Assembly: GCA_031292355.1 (NCBI GenBank)
Contig: JARLHI010000007.1
Location: 62,001-126,000, forward strand
Reading direction: 5' to 3'
DNA from: Candidatus Obscuribacterales bacterium
Lineage (GTDB): Bacteria; Cyanobacteriota; Vampirovibrionia; Obscuribacterales; Obscuribacteraceae
Length of the DNA: 64,000 nt
Made by a program: the position numbers and the translations under genes. The notes under the pieces were generated by a model. It searched no databases, was not told the origin of the DNA, and saw nothing but the letters and a program-made list of their open reading frames with translations. Below, one piece after another: positions 16,054 to 23,800 of this stretch; position 1 is the first letter of the stretch, and each line of letters begins with the position of its first letter.

Positions 16054-16842
16054 ATGAGTGAATCAGAAAACACGACACCGGCAGTCAACGAGAATCATGC
16101 CAAAATGCGTTGGATTGGCAACGGCATGATGAACGGCAATAACGCTGACATAATCGCCGACCTGCTTGCGACTTTGCCAGGCACCGACAGCCTTGACGCC
16201 GCCGGCGCTAAACAGCTCGAACTGGCACGGTTATACATGTTGGAATTGTGGGCTCGTGGCATCAGCAAAAACGAGTTCTTCCAGGAAACTGGCTTGACAG
16301 GCGCGCCGAAAGACGTCTTGCCCGCAGGCTTTTCCAAACAGCAGGTCGTCTTTGGCGAACCAATATACTTCAAGCTGTTCCTGTCGGAAAAAGATGCATC
16401 TGTCTGCGCCGCTGGTCTGAAAGAACTGCTGCTCGGTCGCCTGAACAGCATGGGAGAGTGGGCAAATCAGTTTCGGATGTTGTTCTTCGTGGACATCGAC
16501 TCCGATAACAAGGAGTTTCCATCTCCGTATCAGTCAGGTCTGACGACGCACGCTGTCTGCTTCGATGTGGGCATGGATGATGTCGAAAGTTGCTTTGCGA
16601 CAATCGACAAAGCGACGACGGGCGTGGTCGAGAACGCGGCGCGCAACGTGCGCATCGGTATCGGTCAGTTCGGACCACAAGAGTACGTGGGCATGCGCAA
16701 TGGTTACCTTTTCACCAAGCGCATGTCGTTCAACATGGGCTCTGAGTGGATTCTCGTCAAAAACATTGCCAGACGAGCCGGGAAACTTGGCTGGTTCTGG
16801 CGTTTCATGGCGAGACGCTATGAGCGCTTCGACAATCCATAG
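16054..16842 (+). CDS. Hypothetical protein
   Basis: A 262-residue soluble-looking protein I cannot place. It has no signal peptide or membrane segment. The N-terminal half is helical, the C-terminal half looks alpha/beta with a strand-rich block (MLFFVDIDSD, then AVCFDVGMDD). The C-terminus is basic and aromatic (LGWFWRFMARRYERF). ATG follows AAGGACATAGATC, and the gene starts 11 nt after the histidine phosphatase, so they are probably one transcript. Confidence 0.6.
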   Translation: MSESENTTPAVNENHAKMRWIGNGMMNGNNADIIADLLATLPGTDSLDAAGAKQLELARLYMLELWARGISKNEFFQETGLTGAPKDVLPAGFSKQQVVFGEPIYFKLFLSEKDASVCAAGLKELLLGRLNSMGEWANQFRMLFFVDIDSDNKEFPSPYQSGLTTHAVCFDVGMDDVESCFATIDKATTGVVENAARNVRIGIGQFGPQEYVGMRNGYLFTKRMSFNMGSEWILVKNIARRAGKLGWFWRFMARRYERFDNP

Positions 16843-16899
16843 GCTGTTCTTACGTCCAATTGTTCGTCTGCAAAATTTGTACAAACGAAGGGAAACAAA

Positions 16900-17712
16900 A
16901 TGGAACCTGCTGAAAATACTAAAAAGGCTGCCGGTGCAGTGGTCACTGTCACCGACAGCACGTTCGAGGCACTCGTCATCAACTCTGCCCTGCCTGTGGT
17001 TGTCGACTTCTGGGCGCCCTGGTGCAGACCGTGTCTGGCCATTGCACCGAGCCTCGAAGCCCTGGCTCAAGAATTCGCCGGGAAACTCGTCGTAGCGAAA
17101 GTTAATTGTGATGACGAGAAGCTCTGGAAGGAAAAGCTTGGCGTAAGCGGCATTCCGCATCTCCTCTTCTTCAAAGGAGGCGCAGTCGTCACGCGGCACG
17201 TGGGCAGTGCGCCTCGAGCCACCTTCCGGGCAAAATTCGAGGACTTTCTGGTCGCATCCTGCAATGCTCCTGCCGTGTTTTCGGCAGCTGCGAAGTTGGA
17301 ACTCGACCAAATTGAGCAAGCTGCATGCAAGCGCAAAAACGAGCGCGAAGATGCTGCTGGTCTCGAGTTCCGCACGCAGAACAAGGTAGCTTTCGCTGAA
17401 TTCGACGCGGTGCGCAATGAATTCCTGCAACGCATGGCGACAAAGCTGGACGGCGACAAAGCTGCTCTAGCCGTTCGAGGAGGTGAAGGGCAGTTCGACG
17501 AGGAGGTCTATCAACTCTTTGTTGAATTGCGAGAGGCTGCGTTCGACGACGAAGAGTTCGCCGATTTGCAAGCTCGCCAACAAGCTGCCGAAGAGCTCGC
17601 GAACAGTCCCGAGATGGAACCGCACAAGGAAGCGATGTTCGCCGAATTCGAAGCAGCTGACCAAGAATACGACGCGACAATCGAAGCCGCCCGCAAACGC
17701 TTGCTCAAATAA
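16900..17712 (+). CDS. Thioredoxin with helical C-terminal extension
   Basis: Residues 15-120 are a full thioredoxin domain: VVVDFWAPWCRPC holds the redox pair (Trx normally WCGPC, here WCRPC), and SGIPHLLFFKGG has the cis-Pro. It should act as a disulfide reductase or a chaperone in the cytoplasm, as no signal peptide is present. Residues about 130-270 are a charged helical region, likely coiled coil (EAMFAEFEAADQEYDATIEA), not found in standard 105-residue thioredoxins. The helical proteins encoded just downstream on the other strand have a similar composition (FAAARKEYDEASF). ATG follows GAAGGGAAAC. A terminator ends the transcript. Confidence 0.85.
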   Translation: MEPAENTKKAAGAVVTVTDSTFEALVINSALPVVVDFWAPWCRPCLAIAPSLEALAQEFAGKLVVAKVNCDDEKLWKEKLGVSGIPHLLFFKGGAVVTRHVGSAPRATFRAKFEDFLVASCNAPAVFSAAAKLELDQIEQAACKRKNEREDAAGLEFRTQNKVAFAEFDAVRNEFLQRMATKLDGDKAALAVRGGEGQFDEEVYQLFVELREAAFDDEEFADLQARQQAAEELANSPEMEPHKEAMFAEFEAADQEYDATIEAARKRLLK

Positions 17713-17728
17713 CCAAGCATTGAAAGAT

Positions 17729-17768
17729 TGGAGACGACGGATTTGCTACCCGATCGCCTCCAGTTTTT
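17729..17768 (+). terminator. Rho-independent terminator
   Basis: TGGAGACGA pairs with TCGCCTCCA (one A-C mismatch), followed by GTTTTTCG. It ends the thioredoxin transcript. Confidence 0.7.
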
Positions 17769-17898
17769 CGAGCTGCTACTTTGCCGAAAAAGATACAGCA
17801 AAAGAAAAGGGTGAGCAAACGAAGAATAGTTAGTCGGCTGACCAACCAAACTACGCAACTATTTGCTCACCATTTCAAAATCAATTCAGCTAAGAAAT

Positions 17899-18306
17899 TC
17901 AGCGCCCGGCTGCACCCAGAAACTGTCCGAACGCTTTGTTTGCTTCGCGCGACGCAAAGGATGCCTCGTCGTATTCCTTACGCGCGGCAGCAAACTCGCC
18001 GAAAGCAGCAGCCAGTACCGCATCAAGTTCCTCGGTGCAAGCCGGAACCTCTGCAGCACGGTCGGGCTTTGCCGCATTGCCGACGCGAATCAGCTCAACG
18101 TAGATGGTGGCGACATTGCCATGCTTTTTCTGGGCTTCCACTGAAGCCGTCACAGCCTCAAGCAAAGCCACACGCGCTTCGTTGAGCCTGGAATCGGCCC
18201 CGCGAAAACGAGCACCGGCTTCATCGACAGCCGTCTTGAGCACTCTGTGGTAAACGTCCGTGGGGTTGAAACCCTGAACGCGCGAGTCATATCCTGGTGT
18301 GAGCAT
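17899..18306 (-). CDS. Helical protein of unknown function
   Basis: A 135-residue, Ala/Glu-rich protein that is almost entirely helical, probably a coiled coil. No family is recognised. I chose ATG 18306 because TTGGAG lies 9 nt upstream; a TTG at 18321 directly abutting the previous stop is the alternative and would add five residues. It follows the next gene upstream with no gap and is convergent with the thioredoxin fusion. Confidence 0.55.
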   Translation of the reverse strand: MLTPGYDSRVQGFNPTDVYHRVLKTAVDEAGARFRGADSRLNEARVALLEAVTASVEAQKKHGNVATIYVELIRVGNAAKPDRAAEVPACTEELDAVLAAAFGEFAAARKEYDEASFASREANKAFGQFLGAAGR

Positions 18307-18321
18307 TTCGTGTAACTCCAA

Positions 18322-18969
18322 TTAAACGGAAAGGTTCTTGACGGTAGTTCCTGCAAGCAATTGCTGCAGTTTTTCTTCAACTGCGCCGAGCTGTGCGTCA
18401 ATTTCTTGAGCGACAACAACTGCATGCGCGCGCGTCCGTTTTAACGCGCCTTGCTTCTCCTCTTGTAGCCTGTTCAGGCGTAGTTGAAAATTCCTCTCGA
18501 CCTGCAGGAGGTCGTTAGCCATTCGCTCGGGATGCCCGTTACGAGCGAGCTTCAGTTGGGCAGACGCCTCCAGCAAGAATGCCGCAGACATCTGATATTC
18601 AATCGCTGCCTTCAGTTGATCAACAACGTCATTGCAGCGACATTCAAGCTCTTCAACGAAACGTCGCGGACCAAACCAGGGCAACTTTGAGCCATCAGGG
18701 ACGCAGCGCATATGAGCATGAAGAAGTGCCGAGTGCAGCTTTTCTGACGAGTAGTAGTGCTCGTCTTCCGCCTCAGCTAATGCAAGCACCTGCTCAAAGC
18801 TTGCGACAGCCTCGTTAGCGCGATGCTGCAGTGATCGAAACCAGAATGGAGGCGGTGTTACGCCTAGAATCCGGTGCCGGTCGGAAGTCATAGAGACTAC
18901 GGTCAGAGCGCACCAGAGGAGGAGAACGACCTTTCCGAGATCAAGGAGATTGAGACCAAAGAAGTGCAT
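18322..18969 (-). CDS. Membrane-anchored coiled-coil protein
   Basis: A 215-residue protein. Residues 7-27 (LNLLDLGKVVLLLWCALTV) form one N-terminal membrane helix without a clear cleavage site. The rest is helical and charged with heptads near the end (VAQEIDAQLGAVEEKLQQLL). No enzymatic motif is seen. It is likely a membrane-tethered structural or scaffold protein co-transcribed with the small helical protein whose start touches its stop codon. Start ATG 18969 lies close to the end of the HD-domain gene. Confidence 0.6.
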   Translation of the reverse strand: MHFFGLNLLDLGKVVLLLWCALTVVSMTSDRHRILGVTPPPFWFRSLQHRANEAVASFEQVLALAEAEDEHYYSSEKLHSALLHAHMRCVPDGSKLPWFGPRRFVEELECRCNDVVDQLKAAIEYQMSAAFLLEASAQLKLARNGHPERMANDLLQVERNFQLRLNRLQEEKQGALKRTRAHAVVVAQEIDAQLGAVEEKLQQLLAGTTVKNLSV

Positions 18970-18999
18970 TTTACTCTCCAGTGCGTAGTTACAGACCGT

Positions 19000-20094
19000 C
19001 TAAGCGACGGCCTGTTTTGGAATTTTGTATTCGACGATGTCGACGAATACCCAGTTGTTGACGGCACGGTCGAAGATTAGATGGCGACCGTTGAAGACAA
19101 TTTGAAAGCGGAAGCCCAAATATTTAGCCGCCTTCGCCGCCACATGGAATGCGTCGTGCCACCAGTCGAGCCCTGTCACGAGCTCCTGTGGTGCCAGACG
19201 CTCGTCGATGTCCAGATGGTAAACGAAGGTGCCTTTGATCTTGCGATTTGCACTCTCGGGTTTACCGTCATCAATCTTTGTGTCGGCGAACATCTCGACT
19301 GCGTTCCGCTTGATTGCGCCATTGACGCGATCGTGCGGGCCAATTGAAATATCCGTCGGCATTTTGAACTTGGCTCTGCGCAGTGCAGCCAGGCAAGCTT
19401 TGATGAACTCTGGCGATTCCACGATCAAGTCCGGAGTATTCCAGTTGATGCGCGCAAACGTCCACTTCGAATCGAGCTTATGTTTGCGACGGAATCCCCG
19501 GGGGATCTTGATACGAGCGAGGCGATTCAGCAGGTCTTGCTTAGCTGGTGGAACGCGGACTTCTGAGCCGCACAACTTATCCCCAAGCAGCACTGCAGCG
19601 ATATCTGGACCATCCAGTTCTCTCGTGCGACGCGCCTTTTCTTCAGCAGTCTTGTAGAGCCAAGAGTCCGCCCGATGTCGCCGCACAAGAGAAACAGTGC
19701 GAGCACGGAAAACATCGGGAAGGGCATCTTCACTACCGTATAGTCTGACTGCCAGCTCCTTGAGGTACTGGTCGGTAATGACAGCGCCGTGCTTGTCGTG
19801 GTCCTTACCAGCAACAGAGCGACCAACGTCGTGCATGAGGATGCCGGCGACGGCGGTGGAGTTGAAGAACTCGTCGAAAGTACCAGGAAAGATGCGCTCG
19901 GCATTATCGACAACGTGAAGGGTCAAACGAAGCGCATCTTGAGCGTGCTTTTCGCCGTGGTCTACGTATCCTTCACTGAGGCTGACAGCATTGCTGGAGT
20001 CCATAAGATTCACGCGCACAGTGTCGGTGCGCATGTAGGTTGTCATCTCCTTAACTCGTTTGAGTTCAGGTTCGGCAATATTCGCGGTAAACAT
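19000..20094 (-). CDS. HD-domain phosphohydrolase-like protein
   Basis: A 364-residue cytoplasmic protein. The HD signature is at about residues 45-105: YVDHGEKHAQDAL, ILMHDVGR with the metal-binding His-Asp, then DKHGAVI, and later LVRRHRADSW and LGDKLCGS with a conserved Asp. HD proteins hydrolyse phosphate esters of nucleotides, including (p)ppGpp and cyclic dinucleotides. The GYP motif of c-di-GMP enzymes is absent. The C-terminal 150 residues are an alpha/beta region I do not recognise. I chose ATG 20094, five nt after GGAG, over an upstream ATG with no ribosome binding site. Confidence 0.75.
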   Translation of the reverse strand: MFTANIAEPELKRVKEMTTYMRTDTVRVNLMDSSNAVSLSEGYVDHGEKHAQDALRLTLHVVDNAERIFPGTFDEFFNSTAVAGILMHDVGRSVAGKDHDKHGAVITDQYLKELAVRLYGSEDALPDVFRARTVSLVRRHRADSWLYKTAEEKARRTRELDGPDIAAVLLGDKLCGSEVRVPPAKQDLLNRLARIKIPRGFRRKHKLDSKWTFARINWNTPDLIVESPEFIKACLAALRRAKFKMPTDISIGPHDRVNGAIKRNAVEMFADTKIDDGKPESANRKIKGTFVYHLDIDERLAPQELVTGLDWWHDAFHVAAKAAKYLGFRFQIVFNGRHLIFDRAVNNWVFVDIVEYKIPKQAVA

Positions 20095-20520
20095 AATCAC
20101 TCCGTAACTAGCCCATTGAGTGGGCTTTGTATGCACCGCCGAGGTTATCTGCAGCGGATTAGATGGGAAAGGGAACAACATCTGAACTCAATTGTGGAGA
20201 ATCTGAAAAGCGAAGAACAGGTTCTATTCGGCTTTAAGATAGGTGAAACCAGAGACTCCAGATAAAACTAAAAACAGATGCATTGTCTTGACCTTAAGAG
20301 ATCCCAAGATGCAGTAGCAATGGACTCTTCTGGATTTCATAATTTATTGGTCTTTATTTATCAACAAGTATTCGTCGCGCGATGCTAGGTAACGCGTTGC
20401 TGCTAGAAAGTGGCTTATTCACTCAAACAATAGCGCCACTCACGCAGCTAGCATAGCTCGCGCCAGCCGCTGAATTTATTCCCAAAAAGACTGTCCTCGA
20501 CAGGCATCCAAGGGGGTACG
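20095..20520. other. Divergent promoter region
   Basis: It separates the HD-domain gene (minus) from the debranching-enzyme gene (plus). An AT-rich patch (20335-20375) and a CTAG-containing stretch (20380-20460) are visible, but no convincing -35/-10 pair. No gene. Confidence 0.4.
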
Positions 20521-22623
20521 ATGACATTGGAGGCACGCATGACTTTTGGTTTAATCGCCTGGCTCAAATCACATTACGCCGATTTGAATTTCGACATACC
20601 GGTCTGGCATCCGGCCAAAGACGAACCTGACTGCCGAGAATGGCTTGTTACAAATGGTCTGGGCGGATTCTCCTGTGGCACAGTGTCTGGCGCCTACACC
20701 AGACGCTATCACGGGCTTTTAGTGGCAGCCATGGCACCGCCCAACGACAGACACAACGTCCTTTCCCGAGTGGACGAAATTGTCACTATTGATGGGACGG
20801 AGTACCAGCTCGCGACAAACTACTGGGCATCAGGAGTGGTATCACCAACCGGTTATCGCTTCATTGAATCATTTACAACTTTGCCTGTGCCCACCTGGGT
20901 TTTTGAACTAGACGGGCACTATTTGATCAAGCAGATTGCCCTCAAACCAGGCACTAATGAACTCCACATGGGCTACTTCTTTGAACCAGATCGGGAAAAT
21001 GCCCCCCAGTCGGCTCAGATTGCCATCCGCTTTCTCACCGGCTATCGCAACTTTCACAGCCAGGTCAGGGGCTCATCAACGGATCATTATGTGCAATTTG
21101 TTTCTCCTAATCACTCAATGATTATCCTCAACGAATCAGAAAAACGCCTTTGCCTGAGCTGGAGCAACGGCGAATACCAGGCCGAAAAGCAGTGGTGGTG
21201 GGATTTTCAATGGCCAGAAGAAACAGCACGAAATTTGCCTGACAGCGAAGACCTATTCGTAGTGGGATCGCTAACTGCTGAGCTGTCTGCTGAAAAATCG
21301 TTCTGTGTTGCCGCTTCGCTTGATCAGCCGAGTGCGCTCGCCGACTGCTCAAAGGCGGTAGAAACGATTTTGCAAAATCAAAAGTCACTTTTGCGTCATG
21401 CCAATCTGCCTCGTTCTATTCCGACAGATATGCTGGTTCTTGCCGCTGATCAGTTCATCGTGAATACAGCGCCTGTTTCTCCACCAGAGAAAACTGTTTT
21501 TGAAGGTTACCCCTGGTTCAGCGAATGTGGTCGCAGTGCCATGGTCGGACTGCCAGGATTGACACTGACTACCCGACGATTCGATGACGCAAAAGCAATC
21601 TTCAACCATTATTCCAGGCAGATGGTAAACGGCATTTTGCCCAATCGAGTGATCGAGAATGCAGGTGAATATGCTTATCCGCACACAGAATTCGGTGCAG
21701 CCGATGTCACTCTCTGGTGGGGACACGCCGTTTATCAGTTTTATGAAGCAAGCAAAGACAAAGAATTCGTACTGAAGCAGCTACCACTGTTGTTTGAAGC
21801 AGCTGGACACTACATCCGTGGCACCACAGGCAGTATTAGAGTCGACAGTCGCGATGGTTTGCTACGTTGCGCGAACTCGCGCAATGAATGTAGCTGGATG
21901 GACGCAAAGGTCGCCGAATCACCGATTACGCCCCGCGCTGGTAAGCCCGTGGAGATTTGCGCCCTCTGGTACAACTTTTTGCGATCACTTTTGCATCTGG
22001 CCCAAGCGACGGGCTATGTCAACGAAGCAATACCGGAGTTATCTGCTAACGCGGATTTATGTAAGCGTTCTATGCAAAAATTCTGGAACAACGACATGCT
22101 GTGCCTCTATGACGTGTTAGAGCCAGAGTATGGTCTGCATAAAGACAAGGATGCCTCGTTTCGCCCCAACCAAATTCTCGCAGTTTCGCTGCCTTTTCGA
22201 ACTCTAGAACCGCGACAAGAGCAACTTATTTTCAACGCAGTTGAAGCTGAATTATTCACACCTCTAGGCTTGCGCACGCTGGCGCCAGAGGATCAATCCT
22301 ACCAGGGCAGGTACGGCTGTGGCTTCGCTCATGCCGACCAGTATCATCGCGATATCTCGTATCACCAGGGCACAGCCTGGCCATGGCTGATTGGGCCCTA
22401 TCTCGATGCCCTGGTCCATCTGTACGGCAATGACCACGAGACCAGGACACGCGTTTCACAAATCTTGCAACCGCTGCTCACCCATATGCAACAGGATGCG
22501 GGGTTAGGAACTATTTCAGAAATTTTTGACGGTGACGAACCACAGCAAGCACGCGGCGCTTTCGCTGAAGCCTGGTCTGTCGCCGAGATATTACGCTGGC
22601 AACAATGGCTGCTTAAACGCTAA
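20521..22623 (+). CDS. Glycogen debranching enzyme (amylo-alpha-1,6-glucosidase, GH133)
   Basis: It removes alpha-1,6 branches during glycogen breakdown. The 700-residue length matches bacterial GDE proteins. The N-terminal domain shows REWLVTNGLGGFSCGT and YTRRYHGLLVAA, the hallmark of the family; the barrel shows GYPWFSECGRSAMVGLPGL, ECSWMDAK and RAGKPVEICALWYN, with the acidic residues near the active site; and the end has YHQGTAWPWLIGPY. ATG 20521 follows AAGGGGG. No signal peptide, so cytoplasmic. With the glycosidase at 12.2 kb it suggests glycogen storage in this organism. Carbonic anhydrase follows on the same strand, 57 nt later. Confidence 0.92.
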   Translation: MTLEARMTFGLIAWLKSHYADLNFDIPVWHPAKDEPDCREWLVTNGLGGFSCGTVSGAYTRRYHGLLVAAMAPPNDRHNVLSRVDEIVTIDGTEYQLATNYWASGVVSPTGYRFIESFTTLPVPTWVFELDGHYLIKQIALKPGTNELHMGYFFEPDRENAPQSAQIAIRFLTGYRNFHSQVRGSSTDHYVQFVSPNHSMIILNESEKRLCLSWSNGEYQAEKQWWWDFQWPEETARNLPDSEDLFVVGSLTAELSAEKSFCVAASLDQPSALADCSKAVETILQNQKSLLRHANLPRSIPTDMLVLAADQFIVNTAPVSPPEKTVFEGYPWFSECGRSAMVGLPGLTLTTRRFDDAKAIFNHYSRQMVNGILPNRVIENAGEYAYPHTEFGAADVTLWWGHAVYQFYEASKDKEFVLKQLPLLFEAAGHYIRGTTGSIRVDSRDGLLRCANSRNECSWMDAKVAESPITPRAGKPVEICALWYNFLRSLLHLAQATGYVNEAIPELSANADLCKRSMQKFWNNDMLCLYDVLEPEYGLHKDKDASFRPNQILAVSLPFRTLEPRQEQLIFNAVEAELFTPLGLRTLAPEDQSYQGRYGCGFAHADQYHRDISYHQGTAWPWLIGPYLDALVHLYGNDHETRTRVSQILQPLLTHMQQDAGLGTISEIFDGDEPQQARGAFAEAWSVAEILRWQQWLLKR

Positions 22624-22680
22624 AATAATACGACTACAATTTGAAAGATTGAACTTGTTCAATTAGGATTCCGAGGAGCT

Positions 22681-23391
22681 ATGCTGAGAAGTAAGATTCG
22701 AACCAGTAAAGGAAATTATCCCGTGCTCAGACTCATGCATGGCTTACACCAGTTTGAAAAAGAAGTACATACATCTAATCAAGACTTTTTTGCCCGCCTC
22801 GCTCAGAAACAATCGCCTGATGCCATTTTTATTACGTGTTCAGATTCCAGAATTGATCCCAACCTGCTTACAGGAACTGCTCCGGGCGAACTTTTTATCA
22901 TTCGTAATGCAGGCAATATTGTGCCCGACTATAATGAGCATATCGGAGGCGAAGCAGCTTCAATTGAATTTGCAATTGAAGTACTGGGCGTCAAAGACAT
23001 CATCGTCTGTGGACATTCGCAATGCGGTGCCATTCGTGGACTGCTCAATCCTGATTCGCTCACCGAGATGCCGACGGTCAGTCAATGGCTCAAACATGCA
23101 GAGCGCACTAAGCGCATTTTGAGCGATAACTACCATGAGCAAGACTCTGACTGCGTCCACAATATCGCCGTGCAAGAAAATGTGCTGGTGCAAATGGAAA
23201 ATTTGCGCACATTGCCATGCATTGCTAGAAAAGTTATGAAACGCGAAATCGAGATCCATGGCTGGGTTTACGAAATTGAGTCGGGCCGCGTCTATATTTA
23301 CGACCCTGTCGATGAAGAGTTTTTGCCAATCACGCTGGGCAAAAACGGCTATGAATTGGTCTCTGGAGATGGTTTGCCGACTAGCGTTTAA
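22681..23391 (+). CDS. Beta-class carbonic anhydrase
   Basis: It catalyses CO2 + H2O to bicarbonate. In 236 residues the zinc ligands are clear: Cys in ITCSDSR, and His and Cys in CGHSQCGA; the Asp-Arg dyad of CSDSR completes the site. GELFIIRNAGN and EAASIEFAIEVLG are the other beta-CA blocks. The long C-terminal extension after about 190 (GWVYEIESGRVYIYDPV) resembles the cyanobacterial IcfA/CcaA form. No carboxysome genes are nearby, so general bicarbonate supply for carboxylases is more likely. ATG follows GAGGAG. Confidence 0.93.
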   Translation: MLRSKIRTSKGNYPVLRLMHGLHQFEKEVHTSNQDFFARLAQKQSPDAIFITCSDSRIDPNLLTGTAPGELFIIRNAGNIVPDYNEHIGGEAASIEFAIEVLGVKDIIVCGHSQCGAIRGLLNPDSLTEMPTVSQWLKHAERTKRILSDNYHEQDSDCVHNIAVQENVLVQMENLRTLPCIARKVMKREIEIHGWVYEIESGRVYIYDPVDEEFLPITLGKNGYELVSGDGLPTSV

Positions 23392-23800
23392 GTTACGATT
23401 CTTCATCGCTACGCCAGGCGCGCTAGCACGAATCTTCTCTTAAGTTCTGCTCAATAACTCAAAGCCGCTCTGTCAAGGCTGTGAGATGAAGCCTGGCACC
23501 TGCATTCAGGGGCGCCCGAGCACCTCATGGCAAGTTGCAATTGCATGAATCAAAAACATAAGTTCGGGTGTCTTCACTTTTTCTTTAGATTTTCGCATCA
23601 CGAAAACCTTCACGAGTTACCTACACGCCACCCCAAAAGACTCAAGCTAATTTTCCAACCCATTCGCTTCAAGCAGACCAGAGCCGACTATGGTTCTGAG
23701 ACCAATCCAACCAGCGTCAGTCAGGAACACGGCGTCGGCGCTCTGCTGATGCATTTTTTTGAAAGCACACTCATGTCCCTCTAAAATAGAGAGTTCTGTC
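23392..23800. other. Gap upstream of the FtsH-like gene
   Basis: No supported gene. A GCGCGCTAGC stretch (near 23414) and the FtsH leader are present. A frame at 23527-23784 has poor composition and no ribosome binding site. Confidence 0.4.

Noticed and set aside
16534..17430. A 298-codon minus-strand frame across two plus-strand genes
   Set aside because: It runs through the thioredoxin domain and the preceding gene, both of which are better supported.
22688..22710. A tRNA T-arm-like GGTTCGAATC on the minus strand
   Set aside because: It lies in the first codons of carbonic anhydrase, and no acceptor or anticodon arm is present.
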